In this document: positions 23,401 through 32,142 of the stretch, piece after piece | Layout of the letters: every line of letters begins with the position of its first letter | Numbering within the stretch: the first letter of the stretch is position 1 | Origin: Istiophorus platypterus | Lineage: Eukaryota > Chordata > Actinopteri > Istiophoriformes > Istiophoridae | Length of the DNA stretch: 64,000 nucleotides | Assembly: GCA_016859345.1 (NCBI GenBank) | Contig: CM029115.1 | Location: forward strand, 28,349,838-28,413,837 | Direction: 5' to 3' | Translations under genes and position numbers: made by a program | The notes under the pieces: generated by a model | What the model was told of the DNA's origin: nothing | Databases searched by the model: none | What the model saw: only the letters and a program-made list of their open reading frames with translations

Positions 23401-26400
23401 TTCAGTTGATTAGCTGCAAGCTATGAGTCAGCAAATTGGTTTATTGTTTTCTTAGTGAGCAAGCTAGCTGGCTAGCAGTCAGCTAAAGCTAGTTGGATGG
23501 CTGATAATCAGTGAGTCAGCTAGTTAGGTAGGTGGCTATGGGTCGGCAAGTTGTTTGATTAGTTTACTAGCAAGGTTGCTAGCTAGCAGTCAGTTAGCTA
23601 GTTAGGCTAGTTACCTATCAGCAATCAACCAACAACACCCTCAATTATTTAGTTAGCGAGCTGGCCGAAGAGCAGTTAGCTAGTTACATACTTAAGTTCT
23701 CAGTTAGATAGTGAGCTTTAAATCATTTAGTAAGTTAGTTAGGTTGTTGGTTAGCTGTCAGTCAGCAAGTTAATTGTTTTTTGTTTGTTGTATTTTTTTC
23801 AAATTGGTTATTATTCAGTTAGAAAGTGAGACGGCTAGTTTTCAGTTAGCCAGTAAGTTAGTTACATGTAGATAGAACTGTTTAAATGTCTTGTTAGTCT
23901 GTTTACCTCCCACATGAGGTTGTTGTTCTTGTACAAGTCAATGTGCTCGGGTGAGATAAGGCGTCCGGTGAATGGTCCCATCTCTGTTCCTGCTTTGATC
24001 CATGTTTTAGAGAAAATTCCTAAACCCTCTCCTGTAAGACGACAACACAACACAACAAACACAACAACACAACAAACACACTGCAGTTAGTGCAGGTACA
24101 CTGACACTCATCTGCTGCCAACACACCAACATTCAGTTTTACAATTTAAAACTAACAGGATGCAGCGGCTATCATTCACCCATGAATTAACATGGACTTA
24201 TGAACAATAAAAAGAAGAGCTCGGTGACTGATTGACTGCAGGCGACAGGTGAGTTTCTGCAGGTAGATTGTTTTCAGATTAAACTGAAATGTCTTCATTT
24301 TATTCAGATCTAGAACTGATACCGTCTGAAGCGATGGCTGGTTCCAGGTCAGTCATCCCTTTAAAACTTAGCAATATGGTTATTGTTTATTTCATGTTTC
24401 TCTTCTACGGACGAGTAGCTCATTGCACATTCGTCCATATATACATACACGGCATTTAAAGTCTGAACAGACGATGAAATGAAAATAGAATAAAAATATA
24501 TTTAGCCTGATCATTCACAAGCTCAAGTTTAACCATTTCAAACAGAGTTTTTATTGTGGGAGAAAGTGGCTCTGTTAAAACACAGAGGCACCGAGGGGCT
24601 GATCTAAGAGCTATCGTAGACCAGGAGCCGGACGACCGAGAACCCTCACACACACTGACGGATCAGTGAGAATAAGTAGAAAACACACAGGTACCTCACG
24701 GCTGAGAAGCCAAGGGGAGAATCTCAAGGAGGAAAATTATTTCTCCCAATTTATAGGTTTATTGGAGAAAATAGATTAGAAGATGTTTGACTGTTTGCCC
24801 CAAAATAACCTTAGTATTAACCAAATAGCAAAAAGCCACATGTATACACTCATTAATATAACTAATATCATTTATAGCCACAGACCGGGCGAAGCATGTA
24901 GTTATCACAATAAATAAAACAAAGAATAAATGAGGATGAACAAATGATTCCTACTCATTTTACATTTTTACACTATGTTGATTTCATGGTCTCTTATCAA
25001 ATCAGAGGAAAATGTCACTTTTGAGTTTTATATCTGCAGAAAAAGTTGCATAAGGTTCAGGTACAGGTGAGACAGGGCATAAACAGAGAGAAGGTTTACC
25101 TGGGACCGAACTCTGGGCGATGATCACCTCACTGGGTAAAACCAGGCTGGACAACTTCTGCACCTCTGAACACAAACACAGGTGGAACCGTTATTCACCT
25201 GCACTTTTCACACTATTCACACCTTATTCTTCTTCATTTTTCGCTGGACTTTGATGCCTGAAATCAGAAAGCTAGGAGGCAAAGACACCCCCCCCCACTG
25301 GACTCGGTTCAGATGTTGTAGATTTCACAGTAAATCAACAATCATCATCATCTCTAGTTGGTGAGGAAAAGAACTTAGCCTCCTGCTCCTGCAGCTGAAA
25401 AACTGAATTTTCCCATTAACGGTGAAAGCCACATGAAACTGCACTGAAAAAAAACCTTGGCAAAGAGAAGAAAGGAGGTTAAATGCTCTTTTTTCTCCTT
25501 CAGTACCCGCTTTATGTCTGCAGCCCCCCCCAACCCCCGCCCCCGCCCCCGCTGTCCACCGAGCAGCACGGGGAAGAAATCTAAATTCATGACCGCTTCT
25601 AGGAAGAAGGAAAATTCAGAGAGAGATTTTATGTGCGATAAAGAAAGAGGAGGCCGAGTCCGTGACAGAATCAAAAAATAGAATAAAGAAAACACATTAC
25701 AATAAAATAAAAGTGAGAAAGAAAAATGCAGAGAGAGAAAAGGAGAAAAAGTCCGAGTCCTCCTTTATGTCACAACCTGTTTCACGCTCCGGACAGAGCG
25801 TGAAACAGGTTGTGACATAAAGGAGAAAAGAGATTTAAAGGGAGATAAAAGCGGTGAGAGATTATCCCAATTTAAAACCAGAGGAGAAGAAAAGGAGAAA
25901 CTCATAAATGCCACCGGGAGACGAGGGCGCTTCGAGGAGGCGGATTGAAATTCCTGCGCAGGCGAATAAAGCAGAAATGATGTGGTAGAAATGAAGCGGG
26001 CGGACCGGGAAGCCCGGGACCGGGTCCGACGGCCTCTCTGAAATTGTCCTCAACGAATTTTACCCCAAACGGAAACGAATTTCACTTATACATCAAGTTT
26101 CAATGACAAAAAAAGCAAACAACGGCCGAGCGTCACTTTATTCTCGAGCGAGACCAGAGCTTCGGGCGCGCGGGCGGTAGATGTGCAAATGATACAGGAA
26201 CGTGAGCAACACATCCAGATGTTTTAGGAATTTATTATCGATCCGCAGGTGGTCGCTTAACCGGTTAGTTAATTGTGGGAGTTTAAATAATTTTGTTGAG
26301 ATTCGGCGTCTGCGCGCGGGCGGACGGACTCAACCAGACTCAACAGATCCGGATTTATCGGCCTTCAACCAGCTCCAACGGTTATTGATCAGGTTAAATC

Positions 26401-26764
26401 GATAGATTATTTATTGGACATTATTTTAATGAATTTAGAGTATAAATAAGAGGCAGGTTACACTCACCTTTAAAAACAAAACAAAACAAAACAAAATAAA
26501 AACAAAACCCTTTTAAACTATAGAATTGGATCCGCTACTAAAGGATCAGTTTAATCTTCATATTCACTGTTTTTATTTTTTTATTTTTTTTTAAATCCAG
26601 ATTCAGTCTCTTTCTGCTCAGGAGATAATTTTAAAGGTTTGAATATGAAAAAGGGTTTTTTAAATGTTCCCTTCAGAAACCCTAGGAAATGAAGGCGTAT
26701 ATTCTGGATTATTTTTTAATCCGTTTAGGTGACTGATAACTAATGAAATGATCTATAGTTTTAA

Positions 26765-26806
<42 letters not shown>

Positions 26807-27570
26807 CAGACCGAGACGCGTGTCAAACGGCGGCGGAGAAGGCTTTATTAGAAGTTCTGCACTTAGAATTCAATTCAGAAAATATGTATTTAAATTACAA
26901 GCAGCAGCAAAAAAGAATCATTATGCCGGAGAAGCGTTCGTGTGTCAGATAATTAGATTGTTGTTAATTCGCATTTTAATGTTTTAGATCCTGTTTTTAT
27001 TATTTTCTACAGGTTGAAACACGACAGAGGTCAGATCTTCATCTTTACTTTCTCTGGTTTGTAAAGTTTTTATGGAAAGGAAACATCGGCTCATTAAAAA
27101 GACCTTGACAGTCAATGATCCGAGATATCGATTAGACTTGATTAATCTTGAATACAACGATAAACTGAGGACGAATTTACAAATGAAACTGATTCCGATC
27201 AGGAGACAAATTTCAGCTTGGACACCAAATTAATTGTAATTCTTAATTAAATCGAATTAAATCTGATTCATTCTAATAAAATCTGATTCTGGTCGAAGTG
27301 TCGTCACTGACCTCCGGAGAAGGACTGAGCGAGCACCTCGGCGGTAAACGCGGTCTTGGGGCTCGCGCTCGGGGCGGTGCGGTCCTCGTGCTGCAGGTGA
27401 TGCTGGTGCGGGTGGTGGTGGTGGTGCTGCTCGCCCAGCACGTGCCTCCAGCGGCCGTACAGGAAGCTGTGCAGGATGTCGGAGGTGATGATGTCGGCCA
27501 GGGAGAGCGGCTGCTGCGGCTTGAAGCCCGGCTTCAGGGCCAGCGAGGAGCCGGGCAGCACGGAGCCCAT
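19991..27570 (-). CDS. prdm12: PR domain zinc finger protein 12 (complete coding sequence, six exons)
   Basis: Nuclear transcription regulator of the PRDM family. In vertebrates it is needed for nociceptor and spinal V1 interneuron development and recruits H3K9 methyltransferase activity. Coding exons: 27312-27570, 25100-25165, 23907-24031, 22592-22747, 21287-21401, 19991-20493. Phases join to 407 codons plus TGA. Order of parts: N-terminal MGSVLP...LADIITSDILHSFLYGRW (1-45), a His-rich patch (48-60), SPKTAFTAEVLAQSF, the PR/SET domain (about 87-225), a 20-serine run (249-268), three C2H2 fingers (274-294, 302-322, 330-352) and a Gly/Val/Pro-rich tail ending HHIPTMVL. Human PRDM12 is 367 aa, so the extra length comes from the serine run and the tail. 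I start at MGSVLP because it matches the family; an in-frame ATG upstream (about 27708) has no conserved sequence. Confidence 0.96.
21287..21401 (-). CDS. prdm12: prdm12 exon 5: end of PR domain and linker
   Basis: Encodes TIPPDQELLVWYGNSHNTFL and GIPGIPGGDEEQSKKSKN. ELLVWYGN closes the PR fold. The donor GTAAAG follows 21287, and phase 1 joins exon 6 to give KNDEFHTCEG. Confidence 0.95.
22592..22747 (-). CDS. prdm12: prdm12 exon 4: second half of PR/SET domain
   Basis: 156 nt in 52 codons: VFNEDGTVRYFIDASQEDQR, SWMTYIKCARNEQEQNLE and VVQIGSSIFYKAVE. This is the core of the PR domain and is highly conserved. CAG acceptor and GTCAGT donor. Confidence 0.95.
23000..23880. repeat. Degenerate AGTTAGCTAGTT-type repeat in prdm12 intron 3
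   Basis: Almost the whole intron between exons 4 and 3 is made of diverged GTTAGCTAGTTAGTTGGCTA-like words at irregular spacing. It resembles an old short-unit satellite. No conserved exon or element was recognised in it. Confidence 0.7.
23907..25165 (-). CDS. prdm12: prdm12 exons 2-3: first half of PR/SET domain
   Basis: Exon 2 (25100-25165, 66 nt) encodes EVQKLSSLVLPSEVIIAQSS. Exon 3 (23907-24031, 125 nt) encodes GEGLGIFSKTWIKAGTEMGP and then FTGRLISPEHIDLYKNNNLM-WE. Both are almost identical to mammalian PRDM12. A 934-bp intron separates them. As I recall, human PRDM12 has five exons, so the split here should be compared. The acceptors are CAG and the donors GTAAAC in both cases. Confidence 0.92.
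25760..25825. repeat. Perfect 30-bp inverted repeat with 6-nt loop
   Basis: Arm 25760-25789 begins CTCCTTTATGTCACAACCTG and arm 25796-25825 is its exact reverse complement, separated only by CGGACA. It lies in prdm12 intron 1, about 0.6 kb upstream of exon 2. Transcribed from either strand it would fold into a fully paired 30-bp hairpin. Confidence 0.97.
26460..26810. repeat. Simple repeats in prdm12 intron 1: (AAAAC)n and (CAAT)n
   Basis: An AAAACAAAAC run lies at about 26475-26508 and a near-perfect (CAAT)n run of about ten units at 26765-26805. The surrounding intron (25166-27311) has a CpG-enriched patch at about 25900-26400 (several GCGC and CGGGCG words). No exon is visible there. Confidence 0.8.
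27312..27570 (-). CDS. prdm12: prdm12 exon 1: conserved N-terminus
   Basis: Encodes residues 1-86, including the nearly invariant SDILHSFLYGRWRHVLGEQ and ASPKTAFTAEVLAQSFSG. The intervening HHHHHPHQHHLQHEDRTAP is an insertion relative to the shorter human linker. The donor GTCAGT follows 27312 in phase 1 and joins AG-GTG-CAG of exon 2 to give GEVQKLSS. Confidence 0.95.
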
Positions 27571-30110
27571 GGCGGGGCTGAGGGAGCCGGGGGGCCGGGG
27601 ACCGGGAGCCGGGGACCGGGGGTTGGGGGCCGTGCAGAGGCTGCAGCGGGCGCCGGTGTCAGGGGACCGGAGGAGAAAAACCCTCCAGGTGAAGAAAAGT
27701 TTTTTCAAAAAATCCAGAAAATTTTGGAAAAATAAAAGCTCCGGCTATTGTTCTTTCCTCTTATTATTAAACAAAATTTTCTAAATGAAGTTAAAGGCAT
27801 TAAATGAGTCCGTGAACGTCGCGGTAGCTTTTTTCTTCTTTCACTTTTCTCAGTTAATTTGTTGAAGAGCAGAAATTAAAAATGGTTAAAATGATGATGA
27901 AGAGTGTGAAGTGTTAACACAAGTTAGAAGAGCTGAGATGGTGTCACACGGCAGTGTGTGTGTGTGTGTGTGTGTGTGCGTGCGTGGGTCTATATACACT
28001 CTGTAATGAGCTGTTATCGCCTCCTCCAACATTTCTATAAAGAGAGGGAGGAGAGAGAGAGAGAGAGAGGGAGAGAGGGAGTCACTGTGTGTGTGTGTGG
28101 GGGGGGGATCCTCCACGCGCAGCTTGTTGGCGCCCTTTACCGCTCCGGCTCCTGACACCACAGAGACTCTCAATTACGACTTAATGAGAAAACAACAGAA
28201 CAGACCCCAGACCACTAGTTAGAGACCTGGTCCTCAAGGTCCTCGAGGCTGGATCACAGGGGGGAACTGCCCAGGGCCCGAAGGGAACCGGGGGCCCGGA
28301 CCCCCATGTCCCCCGCCCCGTGGTCCTGGTCCCCTCGACGGGCTCGGTGTCAGGTCCAGTTTGAAGACTCGATCTGTTCCGGGTTTTGTTGTGGCCGTTT
28401 GTGGAGAAGCCTCTTTTCTCCCTGAAGCCCAAGTGAACACGTTCAAGCGTCCTGTTGTGTCTGAGCAGCAGAAGCAAATGTTGTGTTCACTGTCAAGAGG
28501 AAAAATAAACTGAGAAACTTTAGGTTTTTTACCTGAAAATCAACTAAAACAGGAACCTGATGATGAAGCCCCTTGTCACCTGACCCCTAATGACCTCCGA
28601 CTTCAGGCTTGGGTCTTTATTTTCTGTCAAATGAAGGAAAAAGACCCCAAATTATCTTTAAAACCGGCCTCAGCGAACAATAAAATACCAAAATTGTTTG
28701 CAATTAGTTTTCTACTAATTGACAAAACGATTGATCAATAATCTGCTGGTTAAGGAACCTGACCTGTCTGGTGGAGGAGAGGTCCAGGAGTAGTTCAGGT
28801 TCAGATCCAGGTTCAGATCCTGGTTCAGATCCAGGTTCAGATCCAGGTTCAGATCCTGGTCTGTAGAATTTCAACCACATCTCATTAAACCTGCTCCCCT
28901 TGGGGTTCCAGAGGACTCAGGCAGGTCAGAGGATTCTGGTCCAGACCTCAGCCACTGAAACACTTCCTGTGATTTACCTTGTGCTCCTTGTGCTCTGAGT
29001 GGACAAGGAGGAGAACACCTGAGGAGCTGAGTGTGTGAAGACACCTGGAGGCAGCTGACCCCAGACCTGGGACCTGCTGCAGGGGTTCAATCCTGGTCCA
29101 ACACCAGAACATCAGTCAGGTGCTGGATCCAAACCAGACTGGGAGAACCAGTTCTTCATGGAGCTTCTCTGTGCAGAATGGGGTGGGGGTCCTGATCTTG
29201 GTCCTGACTCTGGTCCTTGTCCTGATCGCGGTCTTTCGGATTTAGATCCTGTAATTTGTGTCATTTGTGTTTTATCATCAAATTGTGAATGTTTTTGTAT
29301 AAAATATCAGAAAATATGAAATTTTCATAAAAATCAGCCTCTGATATTTTTCAATATTTAAAAAAGGTTTTAGTAGAAGAAGCAGTGGAATGTGGGGGGG
29401 GGGGTCGGGGGGCAGCAGCAGTGTGAGTGACAGAGCAGGAAAACAGATTAGAGGACAGATTACCAAGACAACAGCTGCTTTCTTCATCCCTCCATTCACC
29501 CTCCTCCTCCGCCTCACCCCCCCCCCCGTCGTCTCTCAACAGGATTATTATTCTCTCTTTCACTCTGATCTGTATTTATGAGCTTTTAAACATTTATTGT
29601 CGACACTCGTGAGCGCGACACACACACACACACACACCACTTTTTGTTGTCATCGTTTTGTCGGTTGAAACATCAGAATTATATTTAGTTTATTTTGATT
29701 TGATTTGATTCATAAAAGTCCTGAATTATGATTTTTAAATGTTTTGCTCACGAGATAAAAAAACATCCTCAGAATAAAAGATGAAACAGGTTTTGGTTTC
29801 AGGTGAAATATTCATCATCGGCTCCGGTTAAATTTTGAAGGATTAGACTGAATTCGATGAAGGTTTAAAAATAAAGTTTGTTCTTCTGGATTTTTTTTCC
29901 AGGCTGAAACTGAATTGAAAGAAAAAAATATTTAACCACAGTTTGATTGATGAGAAGAGATATTTATTCTGGATGTTTTATTCTGAATGAAATTTCTTGT
30001 TTAATTTCATATTCATATTATAATATAATTTTTTCTTATTAAATCACAAATATTTCCTTTGAAATATATAAATCAGAAATAAATTAACGTTTCATTTAGT
30101 AATTATTTCA
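27571..30110. other. prdm12 5' flank; dispersed-repeat block and simple repeats
   Basis: Upstream of the prdm12 start codon. Contains GC-rich 5' UTR/promoter-like DNA to about 27700, a (TG)n run (27955-27978), a GA run (28040-28080), the 28.25-28.5 kb dispersed block described separately and a run of GGTTCAGATCCAGG units (28790-28860). No further gene was recognised. The transcription start cannot be placed from sequence alone. Confidence 0.5.
28250..28505. repeat. Dispersed repeat block, copy 1 (inverted copy at 60.46-60.81 kb)
   Basis: Positions 28401-28505 are an exact 105-bp reverse complement of 60461-60565. Positions about 28321-28384 match 60746-60806 in the same inverted sense with several mismatches. 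Between the matching parts this copy has 16-18 bp where the other has about 180 bp. The family was not recognised. Confidence 0.9.
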
Positions 30111-30119
30111 ACATCAGGA

Positions 30120-30990
30120 ATCCTCCGACGCTCTGACCCCCCCCCCCCCGGCTTCCACCGCACCTCTCCCGGAACCAGGAGTTCCCGGCGGCTCGGTGAG
30201 TCCTGCGGCCGGCATCGCGCTCTCCTCCCGCGCCTGAGTCCCCGGCTCTCCCCCGCCGCGCTCCCCGGAGCTCCGCGCGTAAAGGCCCGGTGCCTAACGC
30301 GGAGCCTGCGCGCTTTTGTCCCGTCACATAGAGGAGAAGGAGGGGAGAGAAAATCCAGGAATAATGGCAGATCTGCAAATGTTTTTCAATTGATTTGACT
30401 CAATGAACGCGGGATTTTCTCCCTTTTTTCTGTCTCTTTCTTCTTTCTTTTCAAGGAGCAGAGGAGAGTTTGGCTGCAGCCGCCACGCACGCGGGCCGAG
30501 CGGGAGTTTATTAATGGGGAGCCGCGTTTTTATTGAAGGGGGACACGGTTTAATGAGCTTTCGACAACAAAAAGCTCCCAGTGAGTGTGTCCCGGTGTCC
30601 TCTTCGCCTTTATGCTCCCCCCATACAGCCAATAAGAAACCACTTTAGGCCCGAGAAGACGACGGGAAGTCAGGAGGCGGAGGGAGCGGCAGGTGACTGG
30701 CACGCGTAAAGACAAGAGGACAACGGGAGGAGAGGAGAGAGGAGGAGAGGAGGAGAGAGAGGGAGGGGGCACCGAGAGACAGAGGAGCGGGGAGGGGGTC
30801 CGGTGCATAATCCGAGGATGGAGAGGAGGAGGAGGAGGAGGTGGTGGGAATGGGCCCAAATGGCGCACTAATATTGTTCCGCTAACGTGATTAGGCGCTG
30901 TGCTGCGGCCTCATTAGTATTCATGCGGCCCGGACAGACGCAGCATGTGCGCTGCTAATAATCCTCCTTTAAAAAGCTTTTTAATAACCA
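30120..30990. promoter_or_regulatory. CpG-rich candidate regulatory region upstream of prdm12
   Basis: The block is strongly enriched in CpG compared with the AT-rich flanks. It contains a CCAAT word (GCCAATAAGAAACC near 30629) and homeodomain-like TAAT sites (TTTATTAATGG near 30509, TTTAATGAGC near 30549, CATTAGTATTCATG near 30911). The part 30870-30980 reads like a conserved non-coding element. It lies about 2.6-3.4 kb upstream of the prdm12 start codon. It may be a distal promoter, a CpG-island enhancer or the promoter of an unseen non-coding RNA. Confidence 0.5.
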
Positions 30991-31390
30991 TCAGCTGCTC
31001 GGGCGTCGAAATCAAACGCTCCCTCTCCTCCTTGTTATTCAAGGGCTTCGCTTGTGGCCGCTTTCTCACCGCTCTTCATCATCTTCATCTTCATCTTCAT
31101 CATGCCTCTATCGACCTGAGGTTTCATCCATCACGTGACTTCAGGTTTAATCAGAATTAAATCTCAACCGCAGCTATTTAACTTTTTTCTTTTTAATTGA
31201 CTTTATCAGAAAATAATTTAAACTAAATAGTTTCCTCATGAAGAATATTTGATTAAATTCACAACTGATACGAATAAATTTTCTGGAAAATGAATCAACG
31301 GGTCTTCCGTTCTGGATCCAGACCCTGAGACAAACCGGTCTGATATCAGCACCAGCTGATGGACAGGTTAATCAAGAGAGAGAGACATGT

Positions 31391-31396
31391 TTAGAT

Positions 31397-31446
<50 letters not shown>
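31391..31446. repeat. (GA)n microsatellite
   Basis: A perfect 56-bp AG run in the prdm12-fubp3 spacer. A more irregular purine-rich GGAGGA/GAGAG tract lies at 30710-30845 inside the CpG-rich block. Confidence 0.95.
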
Positions 31447-31448
<2 letters not shown>

Positions 31449-32004
31449 CAGGTGGATCTGCAGCACCTGTGGTTGACGATCCTGGTGAACCTGAGAGATT
31501 CTGGTCTGGACATGTGGACCAATATCTGGCAGATACTGGATTAAGACTGTTCTAAACTGACTATTGATTGGGGGGGGGGTCCAGTAATGTTTTAATGGAC
31601 ATCGTTTTCCATTCAAGACCTGGTCCAGGCAGCACAGTCTGGATGAAGGTCTTCAGTTCTGTCTGAGATCTGGATCTGACGCCTCTGTCAGTCCAGTTTA
31701 TTAGGACCAGCAGCTGAACCTGAGTGAGTCTGATCCAGGTTCAGATCCTGGTCCTTGAAGGTTCCGAGTTTGTGATGAAACCGTTTCACAGGTGTTGACC
31801 CACCTGTGTGATTGATGTGGAGCCTGCAGAGTGGGATTTAAACAGCATGGACAATATAATAGGAACACCTGTCCACCTGATGCGATGCTACCTGATTTTT
31901 ACCACAGTAACAGAAATTGATCTTCTCAAGTTTCACAGTAAATTTCCTGAAAATCACTCGAGTAACTTTGAGAAATTAAATATTTTTCCACTCAACACAC
32001 TCGT

Positions 32005-32142
32005 TTCTGACGTCCACCAGACGGACGTCCCCTCTCCGTTCAGGGTCTAGTAGACCAGCAGTCTGACTGACCGGGCCATGGACACCATGGATTCAGCACT
32101 GGAGACAAACCTAGGGTTCAAAGTCCACAGATCTGCCACCGG
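32005..32142 (-). pseudogene. Relic of a C5 exon 13 copy
   Basis: The minus strand reads ...RFVSSAESMVSMARSVRLLVY and then stops, against exon 13 of the nearby C5 gene (QFVFSADQ...ASMVPSIRLLVYYI). At DNA level the plus strand shares GTAGACCAGCAGTCTGA, exactly TAGTAGACCAGCAGTCTGA in both, as well as TCTGACGTCCA, CTCTCCGT and TCAGCACTG with 9.28-9.44 kb. Small deletions and a stop separate them. No neighbouring C5 exons were found around it, so it is a dead single-exon fragment. Confidence 0.75.

Noticed and set aside
27571..27708. Longer prdm12 N-terminus starting MKKLFFTW
   Set aside because: The added residues are not conserved, and MGSVLP matches the known PRDM12 start.
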